Assembly (NCBI GenBank): GCA_902475545.1
Contig: CABRZP010000008.1
Location: 1-64,000, forward strand
Length of the DNA: 64,000 bases
Direction: 5' to 3'
DNA from: an uncultured bacterium
GTDB taxonomy: Bacteria; Cyanobacteriota; Vampirovibrionia; Gastranaerophilales; Gastranaerophilaceae
Part shown: piece after piece, positions 40,569-49,657 of the stretch
How the letters are laid out: each line of letters starts with the position of its first letter
How positions within the stretch are numbered: the stretch's first letter is position 1
Position numbers and translations under genes: made by a program
Notes under the pieces: model-generated
Seen by the model: only the letters and a program-made list of their open reading frames with translations
Told to the model about the DNA's origin: nothing
The model's database searches: none

Positions 40569-41876
40569 ATGCAAATAAGTCCTATTAGTCTTGGAGATAA
40601 AAGAAATAATACACATTTTTCAGGTCGGTTTTTAGTTGATGTTGGTGGTAGTGTAGGTGAAAATTCATTAAAAGCCCTTTTGATACCGAATACAAGTAAC
40701 AAAACTACAGCAAAAATAAAAGATATTGTTAATATTCAAGGTTCAAGAGTATATAAGGATTCGGAAGATTTTTTAAAAAAACTTGCCGGAAAAATGGCAG
40801 AATGTTACCGAGAAGGATTAAAGGTTAATCCAAAAGATAAAACAATAAAAGAAGCTGTATTTTTCATGCCGGGGTCCGTATATAATAACACGCTTTTATA
40901 TGCAGATAATATTCGAGGAATGTCAGGAACAGGCATGAGCGATATTGATTTTAACAATATTCCTAAATATATGAAAGAAAATGGAATTAGGTTATCAAAA
41001 GACTTTAAAATAAAAGTTTTTCAAGATTCTATGGGTAGTGGGCTTGCAATTGCTCAAAAACTTTATGATAAGGGAATGCTTCATGCCGGCGATCATTATT
41101 CTGTCGCTATAACAGGCGGCGGATGCGGAATATCAAATATTAGAGCAATTTCTGATACGTCGGCAATTGTTGATGCAACAGGTAGCAGTTATTTTACAAA
41201 TGAGCAGGGGTTAGTAAAGATTGCTAATGCTGGTGCTTCTGCTTCAAAACTCATTAACAATTTTTGCAATTCTATGGGTATCAATAAGCAATTAGGTCCT
41301 CAAATTGCAAGCTGTGGTATTGGACAAGTTGTTACATCTGAGACTTTTTTAATTCCAAAAAATGCTCAGGGTGAAAAATTAAAAAATCTACTTTTAAGTT
41401 TGAAAAAATATGCACCAAAAGATTCAACAGACCCGAGAAGTGAACTTGTTTTAAAACCTCTCTATACTTTATATGATGAAAATAGTATAAAAGTAACAGA
41501 TGATTTTTCAAGAGATTTTAAACATGCACGTCATCAAGCAATTTGGCAGTATGCGGAAAGTCTGGCAAAATTTGCAGTTATAAAAGAAAACGAAGGTTCT
41601 AACGGACTTATTATAACCGGACCTCTCGGTTTTGCAGTAGATAAAGCTCTTAGAAAACATCACTCATCTTCCTTGTCTGAGATGATTTCGCAAAGAATAT
41701 CCGAAATGTACAATACCTATGAACTTGATAAGATTAGAGATAGTCATAAATTTAAAATAATATGTAATCCGGAATTTAGTCTTGCAGACAATACCGAGGC
41801 AAGAGAATTAGCACTTAATTCAAAACTTATTGGTCAAAACAGATTTAATTGGTTAAGAATGGATTTTGATAAATAA
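40569..41876 (+). CDS. ASKHA/ROK-like protein with F-x-G N-terminal motif
   Basis: The 435-residue protein starts MQISPISLGDKRNNTHFSGR, with HFSGR at 16-20. Directly after come motifs that recall sugar kinases of the ASKHA/ROK type: FLVDVGGSVGENSLKALLI as phosphate-1 loop, FQDSMGSGLAIAQKL, SVAITGGGCGISNIRA as phosphate-2 loop and a late LIITGPLGFAVDKAL. The fold assignment is tentative and the substrate unknown; classic ROK zinc cysteines are not evident. It is monocistronic. Confidence 0.65.
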   Translation: MQISPISLGDKRNNTHFSGRFLVDVGGSVGENSLKALLIPNTSNKTTAKIKDIVNIQGSRVYKDSEDFLKKLAGKMAECYREGLKVNPKDKTIKEAVFFMPGSVYNNTLLYADNIRGMSGTGMSDIDFNNIPKYMKENGIRLSKDFKIKVFQDSMGSGLAIAQKLYDKGMLHAGDHYSVAITGGGCGISNIRAISDTSAIVDATGSSYFTNEQGLVKIANAGASASKLINNFCNSMGINKQLGPQIASCGIGQVVTSETFLIPKNAQGEKLKNLLLSLKKYAPKDSTDPRSELVLKPLYTLYDENSIKVTDDFSRDFKHARHQAIWQYAESLAKFAVIKENEGSNGLIITGPLGFAVDKALRKHHSSSLSEMISQRISEMYNTYELDKIRDSHKFKIICNPEFSLADNTEARELALNSKLIGQNRFNWLRMDFDK

Positions 41877-41929
41877 ATTTTTAATTTGAATGCAGAATAG
41901 ACTCTTATTAAATTTTATAATTTATGTAT

Positions 41930-41958
41930 TTGAAAATTTTTAAGTATAGGTGTATAAT
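41930..41958 (+). promoter_or_regulatory. Promoter of the symporter-queF-yraN operon
   Basis: TTGAAA (41930-41935), 17 bp, TATAAT (41953-41958), 42 bp before the ATG; close to the sigma-70 consensus. Confidence 0.8.
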
Positions 41959-42000
41959 GAACAAGTCGTATATATAGATAAGAATTAAGAGGATAAATAT

Positions 42001-43323
42001 ATGAAGCTTCACATGCAGATTTTAATTGCACTAGGTCTAGGTATTAAAAGAAATTGGCACATTTTCTTTGGGATTATTGCCGGTATTTTGTTAGGTATAT
42101 TTTTGCATTCGCATCCGAATATGCTTGTAGATAATATCTTAACCTTTGTAGGGCAAGTATTTATTAGATTGATTCAAATGGTTGTTATTCCTCTTGTTGT
42201 TTCGGCTATTATTATCGGGATTACAAGTGTTGGTGATAATAAACAACTTGGAAAATTTGGTTCTAAGATGATTATTTATTATGGTATTTTGACAACTATT
42301 GCAGTTACAATCGGTACTGTTTTAGCTTTATTAATTAAACCTGGTACAGGTGCTGCTCATTATATTTCTTCAAATATTGCATCAGATGTTCAGGCTTCCG
42401 TTGCAACAGCTATGCAGCAGCAACAAGGAAATATTTTAAACTTATTCTTGGGATTTATTCCTAATAATCCTATGGAAGCTTTTGCTACAGGAAATATGGT
42501 ACCAATTATAATCTTTGTAGTTTTATTTGCATTGGCTCTTGTCAAAGTTGGAGATGTTAACAGACCAATAGTCTCATTTTTTGAATCTGTTTTTGCGGCG
42601 ACAATGAAAATAACTGATTGGATTATGTTATTTGCGGCTCCTGGTGTATTTGCACTTACTGCTAGTGCAGTATCAAGTTTTGGTGTTGATATCTTTACAA
42701 CTATATCTAAATATTTATTGGTACTTATGGTAGGTTTTGCAATACAGGCATTTGTAGTATATCCAATATTCTTAAAATGTTTTTCAAAAGTATCTGCACC
42801 AATTTTATTTTCAGCAATTGCTGAGGCTATAATGGTTGCATTTGGTACTGCAAGTTCTTCTGCAACACTGCCATTGACAATTGCATGTTGTGAAAAACGA
42901 GGAATTTCTCATAAAATCTCAAGTTTTGTATTGCCATTGGGGGCAACCTTGAATTTTGACGGTACAGCTTTATTGCAAACAGTAGCTGTAATTTTCTTGG
43001 CTCAAGCTTATGGTGTTCCTCTTGATTTATTCTTAATTATTCAAATTGCACTTTTAGCAATTGTAGCTTCAAGTACTTGTGCAGGTATTCCTGGAGGCGG
43101 TTTGATTACTATCTCGTTAATCCTTAATGGAATGGGCTTGAGTCCTGAACAGTTAGTGGCAGGTTTTGCATTCTTGTTCACAATAGAAAGACTTACAGAT
43201 ATGTTTAGATCTACATTGAATGTGACTTCTGATGCTGTTGTTGCCGCTACAATTGCAGATAATGAAAATGAAATCAATTATGATTTATTAAATAATCCGC
43301 AAGCTTATGAAGAGATTGCATAG
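42001..43323 (+). CDS. Dicarboxylate/amino acid:cation symporter (DAACS)
   Basis: This 440-residue membrane carrier of the GltP/DctA type takes up glutamate, aspartate or C4-dicarboxylates with Na+ or H+. FGTASSSATLPLTIAC is the serine-rich re-entrant loop, LPLGATLNFDGTALLQ the NxDGT motif, and STCAGIPGGGLITI the second hairpin. At least eight hydrophobic segments fit. A dicarboxylate or aspartate uptake system would feed the oxaloacetate-type decarboxylase encoded at the window end (inference). queF follows after 9 bp. Confidence 0.93.
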   Translation: MKLHMQILIALGLGIKRNWHIFFGIIAGILLGIFLHSHPNMLVDNILTFVGQVFIRLIQMVVIPLVVSAIIIGITSVGDNKQLGKFGSKMIIYYGILTTIAVTIGTVLALLIKPGTGAAHYISSNIASDVQASVATAMQQQQGNILNLFLGFIPNNPMEAFATGNMVPIIIFVVLFALALVKVGDVNRPIVSFFESVFAATMKITDWIMLFAAPGVFALTASAVSSFGVDIFTTISKYLLVLMVGFAIQAFVVYPIFLKCFSKVSAPILFSAIAEAIMVAFGTASSSATLPLTIACCEKRGISHKISSFVLPLGATLNFDGTALLQTVAVIFLAQAYGVPLDLFLIIQIALLAIVASSTCAGIPGGGLITISLILNGMGLSPEQLVAGFAFLFTIERLTDMFRSTLNVTSDAVVAATIADNENEINYDLLNNPQAYEEIA

Positions 43324-43332
43324 AGGTTATTT

Positions 43333-44235
43333 ATGACTGAGTCAATCACGGATAAAATAGCTTCCACCTGGTTGGGCAAAAAAAGTAGTGGCAGTGATAA
43401 ATATAATCCGTCGTTACTTGTTGCTGTACCTCGTGCTGAAAACCGTATTCAATACAATATAGAAAATGAAAATCTTCCTTTTCTCGGATGGGATGTCTGG
43501 CATGCTTATGAATTTTCTGCGTTAACTGAAAACGGATTGCCGGTTACTCGTTTGTTGAAACTAAAATATAATTGCAATAATGATTTTATTATTGAATCTA
43601 AGTCGTTAAAGCTTTATCTGAATTCTTATAATATGAGTAAATTTGGCAAAGATATGAATGAATGTTTAACGATTTGCAAAAATAATATTGAAAAAGACTT
43701 ATCAAATATTTTAAAGACAAATGTAGAAGTTAATTTCTTGGATAATAAAGCGGATAGAGTTTGCATATTTGATAAATTTGAGAATATATTGAATTTCGTA
43801 GATGAAAAATCTTTAAATGTTACTAAATTTAAAGAATCTCCAGAGGTGATTGAGGTATCCAGAACTCAATTTTCTGAAGAACATTACTTAATGTTTGATT
43901 CCTTGCGTTCCAATTGTAGAGTAACCCATCAACCGGATTTTGGAGATGTGTTTATATATTATAAATCAGCGGTAAAAATCAATGAAGCAAGTTTAGTTGA
44001 GTATTTGGTCTCTTTTCGCTCAGAATATCATTTTCATGAAGAATGTTGTGAAATGATTTATAAAAGACTTTACGATTTGCTTGATAAAGATGATGAATTG
44101 TTTGTTTCTGCTCTTTATACAAGACGAGGAGGTATAGATATATCTCCTGCCCGTTGGAGTAAGAATTGTACAATAAATGAAGTTGACAACTTGTTAGATT
44201 TATCAAAATATGCAAGATGTGGGATTAAACAGTAG
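43333..44235 (+). CDS. queF: NADPH-dependent 7-cyano-7-deazaguanine reductase (bimodular QueF)
   Basis: QueF reduces preQ0 to preQ1 in queuosine synthesis. The 300 residues are the long, bimodular form: the substrate motif ESKSLKLYLNS lies in the first half (88-97) and the catalytic Cys195 and Asp202 in NCRVTHQPDFGDV in the second. FHEECCEMIYKRL supplies the second substrate Glu. No other queuosine gene is in the window. It lies 9 bp from both neighbours. Confidence 0.95.
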   Translation: MTESITDKIASTWLGKKSSGSDKYNPSLLVAVPRAENRIQYNIENENLPFLGWDVWHAYEFSALTENGLPVTRLLKLKYNCNNDFIIESKSLKLYLNSYNMSKFGKDMNECLTICKNNIEKDLSNILKTNVEVNFLDNKADRVCIFDKFENILNFVDEKSLNVTKFKESPEVIEVSRTQFSEEHYLMFDSLRSNCRVTHQPDFGDVFIYYKSAVKINEASLVEYLVSFRSEYHFHEECCEMIYKRLYDLLDKDDELFVSALYTRRGGIDISPARWSKNCTINEVDNLLDLSKYARCGIKQ

Positions 44236-44244
44236 AGGTAATCT

Positions 44245-44586
44245 TTGAATAACAGACAATTTGGAAATTCAGGTGAAGATTTAGCTTGCGAATACCTTAT
44301 TAAAAACGGGTATGAGATACTTGAGCGTAATAAACATTTTTCCAAATTATGTGAAATTGATATTATTGCTAAATATAAGAAAAAAGTTGTATTTGTTGAA
44401 GTGAAAACACGAAAAACTGCCGACTTTGGTACACCCTTGGAAGCAATCACGAAGTCGAAATATAACAATATTAAAACAGGTGTGCTTTCTTATGTTGCAG
44501 AAAATAAAATAAAAGATTTTCAGATTGATGTTATTGGGATAACAATGTATCCAGAATTAAAGCTTGAGCATTTGAAAAATATATAA
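44245..44586 (+). CDS. UPF0102/YraN-family endonuclease-like protein
   Basis: The 113-residue protein begins with TTG, preceded by AGAGG, and has the YraN family layout: GNSGEDLACEYLIKNGYEILERN, EIDIIAKYKKKVVFVEVKTRK and a final helix. EID...E-x-K is the PD-(D/E)xK nuclease core. The biological role of the family is unclear. In many genomes it lies near ligA or rnhB; here ligA is two genes on. It ends the symporter operon. Confidence 0.88.
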   Translation: MNNRQFGNSGEDLACEYLIKNGYEILERNKHFSKLCEIDIIAKYKKKVVFVEVKTRKTADFGTPLEAITKSKYNNIKTGVLSYVAENKIKDFQIDVIGITMYPELKLEHLKNI

Positions 44587-44674
44587 TATATGTTATGAGA
44601 GATGCCATTACCGTTGGCTAAGATTTATTTTTATAGTAAAATATAATAGGTTAGGGATATTTAAGAGGTATAAA

Positions 44675-45511
44675 ATGTTAAGAGGACCATTTTTAGATAG
44701 AAACTGGATGGCTCAAAATCCGGATTATAATTCATCTGATATTGTTATGTTAGGGTTGCCGTTTGATGGTACAGTGTCTTATCGTCCGGGATCAAGATTT
44801 GCACCGGAACAAATCAGATTGGCAAGCTGGGGGCTTGAAGAATATTCACCAACTTTTGATAAAGAATTAGGTGATGTTAATTTTCATGACGCCGGAGACT
44901 TAGAATTTCCTCTTGGAAATACGTATAAAACGCTCGAACAAATAGAACAAAATGTTGAAGATATTTATAAAGACGGTAAGCGAGTTTTTGGAATTGGCGG
45001 AGAACATTTGGTAACCCTTCCTGAAGTAAAAGCTGTTTCTAAGTTTTATGAAAATTTAGCCGTTGTGCATTTTGATGCCCATACTGATTTGAGGGAAGAA
45101 TATATGGGTGAAGAAATGTCTCATAGTGCTGTAATAAGACATATTTCAAAGTTTGTAAAGCCTGAAAATATAAAACAAATAGGTATTCGTTCCGGAATGA
45201 AAGAAGAATGGGAATTTATGCAAAAACATAATACCTTGTGCCATAAATATTCCGATTTGGATTCTCTCAAAAATAAAAATGTCTTTATCACTGTTGATTT
45301 GGATTGTCTTGATACTTCAATTATGCCGGGTACCGGTACTCCGGAAGTTGGAGGTATGAGCTTTAATGAACTTATAGGCTGGTTTAAATATTTAAAAGAT
45401 TTTAATATAGTTGGTGCAGATGTAGTTGAATTGGCTCCGGATTACGATGCCAGCGGTTCGTCAACTGCTGTTGCAACAAAAGTTATTAGAGAACTCTTGA
45501 TGATTATGTAG
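44675..45511 (+). CDS. speB: Agmatinase (arginase/ureohydrolase family)
   Basis: The enzyme family hydrolyses agmatine to putrescine and urea. The 278 residues show the metal-binding motifs GIGGEHLVTLPE, VVHFDAHTDLREEYMG, and VDLDCLDTSIMPGTGTPEVGG. The first motif has Glu where arginases have Asp (GGEH), as is common in agmatinases. No arginine decarboxylase is near. It heads an operon with ligA 13 bp downstream. Confidence 0.88.
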   Translation: MLRGPFLDRNWMAQNPDYNSSDIVMLGLPFDGTVSYRPGSRFAPEQIRLASWGLEEYSPTFDKELGDVNFHDAGDLEFPLGNTYKTLEQIEQNVEDIYKDGKRVFGIGGEHLVTLPEVKAVSKFYENLAVVHFDAHTDLREEYMGEEMSHSAVIRHISKFVKPENIKQIGIRSGMKEEWEFMQKHNTLCHKYSDLDSLKNKNVFITVDLDCLDTSIMPGTGTPEVGGMSFNELIGWFKYLKDFNIVGADVVELAPDYDASGSSTAVATKVIRELLMIM

Positions 45512-45524
45512 AGGTGTTTTATAT

Positions 45525-47516
45525 ATGGCAGATGTTTCTGTTGAACAGAGAATTAATTTTCTAAAAGATGAAATAAATAAGAGTAATTATAAATATTATG
45601 TGGAAGAAAATCCTTATTTAAGTGATTTTGAATATGACACAATGTTTGCAGAGTTAAAGGAACTGGAAGACAAATATCCGCTATTAAAAACCCCAGATAG
45701 TCCAACACAAAGAGTTGGTTCTGTAAGCGAAAAATTTTTTCAACACACTCATAAATACAGACTTTATAGTTTAGATAATACCTATAATGAAGATGAATTA
45801 AAACGTTGGTATGAACGAGTTTGCAAAGAGTATAATAAAGAATTGGAACTTGTTTGTGAATTGAAAATTGACGGACTTGCAATTGCTCTTACCTATACTG
45901 ATGGAATTTTTAGCTTAGGTGTTACTCGAGGTGATGGTGTAACCGGTGAAAATATTACACAGAATCTTAAAACAATTAAGGCAATTCCTTTAAAATTGTT
46001 TTCTAATGCCAATCTGGAAGTTCGAGGCGAAATTTATATGCCTAAATCATCTTTTGAAAAGTTAAACGAAGAAGCTTTAGCAAAAGGTGAAAAAGTTTTT
46101 GCTAATCCCCGTAATGCTGCGAGCGGATCTTTACGTCAGTTAGATAGTACAATTACTGCCAAAAGAGATTTATCTATGTTTACGTATACCGGAATTTTCG
46201 AAGACAATGACGGAAAACAAATAAAGACACATTATGATGGTATGACGAAGTTAAAAGAACTTGGTTTTAAGGTAAATCCGAATATAAGACTTGTAAAAAA
46301 TATCCAAGGAGCAATTGATTATTGTAAAGAATGGGAAAATAAACGGTTTGATCTTGATTATGCAACAGATGGTGTTGTTATTAAGGTTAACGATATTGCT
46401 GTTCAAAAGGATTTAGGTTTTACGGCAAGGGCTCCAAAATGGGCAACAGCTTTTAAATTCCCCCCTGAAGAGGTTACAACAAAGCTTTTGGATATTGAAT
46501 TAAATACAGGGAAAACCGGAATTATAACTCCTGTTGCATTGTTAGAACCTGTTCAACTTGCAGGTAGTATCGTATCCAGATCAAGTTTGCATAATTTTGA
46601 TGAAATCAAGAGGTTAGATATAAGAGTTGGAGATACTGTTCTGATTAAAAAAGCCGCTGAAATTATTCCCAAAGTTATTAAAGTTATGGATTCGAAAGAA
46701 CATAAAACTTTGCCGGAATATGAAATTCCAACAACTTGTCCGGCATGCGGCGGTCCTCTTATTGAAAAAGAAGGTGAAGTTGCTCTGTATTGCGAAAACC
46801 CTAATTGCAGCAAGGTTATGTGTGCAAAAATTGAATACTGGGCCAGTAAAGAGGCGATGGATATTGACTATGTCGGACCTGCACTTATTCAGCAATTATA
46901 TGAAAAGAAATTTATTTCTAATTTTGCAGATTTATACAGGTTGACAATGCAAGATTTGGTTCAGTTGGATTTGGTAAAAGAAAAATCAGCTTCAAATATC
47001 TACAATTCTATCCAGAACAGTAAAACACGACCACTTAACCGGTTACTTACGGCTCTGGGGATAAGACATGTCGGAAAAGAAACTGCTGATATTTTAGCCG
47101 GAGAATTTGCTTCAATTGAAGATTTTAAATCTGCAACATTGGAACAATTGTCTTCAATAGAAGGAATAGGCGAAATTATTGCTCAATCAATTTATGATTA
47201 CTTTAGAGATGAAAATAATTTAAAATTGCTGGATGATTTAAAACAGGTAGGGGTTAATCCGGTTTCAAAACTTCAACCAAAGTCAGATAAACTTGCAGGT
47301 AAAACTTTTGTTTTGACCGGTACTTTACAAAATATGACAAGAGATGAAGCAAGTGCTTTAATAAAATCTCATGGCGGAAAAACCTCTTCCTCAGTATCAA
47401 AGAAAACATCTTATGTTTTAGCCGGTGAAAATGCAGGTTCAAAATTAGACAAAGCTCAAAATTTAGGTGTTATAATATTGACAGAAGAAGATTTTCTTGG
47501 AATGATAGAAAAGTAA
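45525..47516 (+). CDS. ligA: NAD-dependent DNA ligase
   Basis: LigA seals nicks in replication and repair using NAD+. At 663 residues it has the adenylation domain with ELKIDG carrying the nucleophilic Lys. An OB domain follows, then a four-cysteine zinc finger (CPACGG...CENPNCSKVMC), helix-hairpin-helix repeats (LTALGIRHVGKETADIL, LSSIEGIGEIIAQSI) and a C-terminal BRCT domain (KLAGKTFVLTGTL...). All parts are intact. It sits mid-operon. Confidence 0.97.
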   Translation: MADVSVEQRINFLKDEINKSNYKYYVEENPYLSDFEYDTMFAELKELEDKYPLLKTPDSPTQRVGSVSEKFFQHTHKYRLYSLDNTYNEDELKRWYERVCKEYNKELELVCELKIDGLAIALTYTDGIFSLGVTRGDGVTGENITQNLKTIKAIPLKLFSNANLEVRGEIYMPKSSFEKLNEEALAKGEKVFANPRNAASGSLRQLDSTITAKRDLSMFTYTGIFEDNDGKQIKTHYDGMTKLKELGFKVNPNIRLVKNIQGAIDYCKEWENKRFDLDYATDGVVIKVNDIAVQKDLGFTARAPKWATAFKFPPEEVTTKLLDIELNTGKTGIITPVALLEPVQLAGSIVSRSSLHNFDEIKRLDIRVGDTVLIKKAAEIIPKVIKVMDSKEHKTLPEYEIPTTCPACGGPLIEKEGEVALYCENPNCSKVMCAKIEYWASKEAMDIDYVGPALIQQLYEKKFISNFADLYRLTMQDLVQLDLVKEKSASNIYNSIQNSKTRPLNRLLTALGIRHVGKETADILAGEFASIEDFKSATLEQLSSIEGIGEIIAQSIYDYFRDENNLKLLDDLKQVGVNPVSKLQPKSDKLAGKTFVLTGTLQNMTRDEASALIKSHGGKTSSSVSKKTSYVLAGENAGSKLDKAQNLGVIILTEEDFLGMIEK

Positions 47517-47532
47517 AAGGATTTAGAAGTAC

Positions 47533-48003
47533 ATGAAAATAATTCAAATTGATGGTTTTAAAGGTTTAATAACAGCTGCTTTTATAGGTATTTGCCTATT
47601 TGCAGGTTTTGTGGTTTTTCCGGGATTAGTTTCAATGCATCTTTGGAATAAATATCTGGTTAATTTATTTATGTTTCCTGTATTAGACCTTTTCCAAGGT
47701 GTTCTTTTATGGGGAATTATAGCAATTTCGTATTGCATATTATCTAAAAAAGGATTAGCTGTTACATTTAAAGAAAGTGATGCTTTGAGTGATTCTGAGT
47801 TGGATATGATTATGAAAAAAGCAAAAATCCATTCTCAGATGAAAAAAGTTAATCATATTATCCAAAAATCAGATTGTTTTGAATTGCAAAAAGATTCATC
47901 TAAACAAAATAGAGATTTGTCTCATGTGTCTTCACCGATAGCAAAATCTTGTGATATATCCGGTGAAAAAAATAACGAAGAAGAAACAGTTTCAAAATTA
48001 TAA
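47533..48003 (+). CDS. Hypothetical membrane protein (156 residues)
   Basis: Two hydrophobic segments (about 10-32 and 51-70) are followed by a charged cytoplasmic-looking tail rich in Lys, Asp and Ser. ALSDSELDMIMKKAKIHSQMKKVNHIIQ suggests a short coiled coil. It lies 16 bp after ligA and 24 bp before the SIMPL-domain gene, in one operon. I do not recognise it. Confidence 0.75.
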   Translation: MKIIQIDGFKGLITAAFIGICLFAGFVVFPGLVSMHLWNKYLVNLFMFPVLDLFQGVLLWGIIAISYCILSKKGLAVTFKESDALSDSELDMIMKKAKIHSQMKKVNHIIQKSDCFELQKDSSKQNRDLSHVSSPIAKSCDISGEKNNEEETVSKL

Positions 48004-48027
48004 TATTATTTATTTTAAGGAGGTATT

Positions 48028-48789
48028 ATGAAAAAGTTAGTAATGGCATCTTTATTTAGTACTGCATTATTAATTGCACCATTTGCGGCATTGCCTGCAG
48101 GAGCATTAAATAACGAAATTGAAAAAGGAAGTATTTCAGTTTCTTATACTGCAGAAAAAGAAGTTGCTCCAGATACAGTTGAAGTTTCAATTGCTATAAA
48201 AACTGATGATAAAAAATCTATGTCAGTTGCAGTATCTAAAAATAAGGAAATTTCAGATAAAGTTTATGATTATGTAAAGGGTGTTATTACTCCATCAAAT
48301 GGGGATTATATAAAGACTTCAAACTATTCTGCTAATCCTTCTTATGTTTATGAAAGCGGTAAGAGAATATTTAGTAAATATGAAGTTTCTAATAATATAG
48401 TTGTCTATACAAAATCTATTGACAAAATTTCAACAATTATTGATAAATCTTTGGCTTTAGGAGCCACTAATGTTGATAGTTTAAACTTCAGTTTATCAAA
48501 GAAAGATGCAGAATGTGCAGAATTGTTATCCCTAGCAACACGTCAGGCAAAAAATAGAGCAAATATTATTGCGGAATCTGCAGGCACTTCAGTTGCAGGA
48601 ATTAAGAATATTGACGCTTCATGTACATTAAATAGACATAATACTATTCCTTATGCAAGAAATACAATGTTAATGAAGAGTATGTCAATGGATGGTGCTG
48701 TTGCTGAAGCTGCTGGTGCATCTCCTCAAATTGAGTCTGGTGTAATTACAGTTTATTCAAATGTAAATGCTACATTCTATGTAAAATAG
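48028..48789 (+). CDS. SIMPL-domain (DUF541) secreted protein
   Basis: The 253-residue protein has a signal peptide (about 1-26) and then the SIMPL pattern GSISVSYTAEKEVAPDTVEVSIAIKTDD, with a middle NNIVVYTKSIDKISTIIDKSLALGATNVDSLNFSLS and a C-terminal ITVYSNVNATFYVK. SIMPL proteins (BP26, YggE) are periplasmic or surface oligomers tied to envelope stress. An AAGGAGG site precedes the start. It ends its operon at a strong terminator. Confidence 0.88.
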   Translation: MKKLVMASLFSTALLIAPFAALPAGALNNEIEKGSISVSYTAEKEVAPDTVEVSIAIKTDDKKSMSVAVSKNKEISDKVYDYVKGVITPSNGDYIKTSNYSANPSYVYESGKRIFSKYEVSNNIVVYTKSIDKISTIIDKSLALGATNVDSLNFSLSKKDAECAELLSLATRQAKNRANIIAESAGTSVAGIKNIDASCTLNRHNTIPYARNTMLMKSMSMDGAVAEAAGASPQIESGVITVYSNVNATFYVK

Positions 48790-48805
48790 GTATTATAAAT
48801 GCAAA

Positions 48806-48845
48806 ATAAAAAGCTCGAAGTATTTATACTTCGAGCTTTTTATTT
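48806..48845. terminator. Bidirectional terminator after the SIMPL gene
   Basis: AAAAAGCTCGAAGTAT and ATACTTCGAGCTTTTT form a perfect 16-bp stem between convergent genes. Confidence 0.9.
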
Positions 48846-48856
48846 GATATCAAAAA

Positions 48857-49084
48857 TTATTTTTTGTAAGTTCTTTTACCGTTATTTAACCAAGGTGCAG
48901 CTTCCAAATCGTCAATATTATATTTTAACAAATATGTTGAATCAGTATCAACAGGTTTTTGTACATTTGGAGTTGCTGTAGAAGCAGCTTTTTTTGCCGG
49001 TTTTTTATCATAATTTGTAGCTGCCATTGTCATAACTTGAGTTTGGAATAACAATAAAGCTATAATAATTGCAATCTTTTTCAT
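48857..49084 (-). CDS. Small secreted hypothetical protein (75 residues)
   Basis: A signal peptide (about 1-21, MKKIAIIIALLLFQTQVMTMA) leads a short Lys/Ala/Thr-rich region and the C-terminal stretch STYLLKYNIDDLEAAPWLNNGKRTYKK. It is probably periplasmic. It follows apt by 26 bp, with a ribosome site AGGAGA, so it may belong to the apt transcript. Function unknown. Confidence 0.75.
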   Translation of the reverse strand: MKKIAIIIALLLFQTQVMTMAATNYDKKPAKKAASTATPNVQKPVDTDSTYLLKYNIDDLEAAPWLNNGKRTYKK

Positions 49085-49110
49085 TCTATATTCTCCTACA
49101 ATTCATTCTG

Positions 49111-49644
49111 CTAGTATTGTAACATAGAAATTACTTTTCCGCAATCTGTTAATTTTTCTTTTCCGTTTAATGCTGAAAGTTCAATTAAGAATGCCGCACC
49201 AATTAAATTGCCGCCGGCTTTTTTAATTAAATTACAAGCAGCTTTAGCTGTACCGCCTGTTGCTAAAAGGTCATCTACTACTAAAACATTTGCACCTTTT
49301 TCTATAGCATCTGCGTGGATTTCGATAGTATCAGAACCGTATTCAAGGTCGTAAGATTCTTTTATTGTAGCTGCCGGTAATTTGTTAGGTTTTCTCACCG
49401 GTATAAATCCGCAGTTTAATTTGTAAGCCATTGGCATACCAAAAATAAATCCACGGCTTTCAATACCTGCAATGTAATCAATTTTACAATCTTTATACTG
49501 ATCGCAAAGGTAATCAACCATAACTTTCATTGTTTCGGCATCTTTTAGCCCTGTTGTAATATCTCTAAAAATAATTCCTTCTTTTGGAAAATTAGGTACT
49601 GCTCTAATTTTATTTTTTACATCTTCAATTGTTAATGTTGTCAT
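49111..49644 (-). CDS. apt: Adenine phosphoribosyltransferase
   Basis: Apt salvages adenine to AMP with PRPP. The 177 residues include IPVRKPNKLPAATIKESYDLEYGSDTIEIH and the PRPP-binding VLVVDDLLATGGTAKAA (about 119-135). Length is normal. It lies 13 bp after the glycosyltransferase gene and is probably co-transcribed. Confidence 0.95.
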   Translation of the reverse strand: MTTLTIEDVKNKIRAVPNFPKEGIIFRDITTGLKDAETMKVMVDYLCDQYKDCKIDYIAGIESRGFIFGMPMAYKLNCGFIPVRKPNKLPAATIKESYDLEYGSDTIEIHADAIEKGANVLVVDDLLATGGTAKAACNLIKKAGGNLIGAAFLIELSALNGKEKLTDCGKVISMLQY

Positions 49645-49657
49645 TTATCTTTTTCTC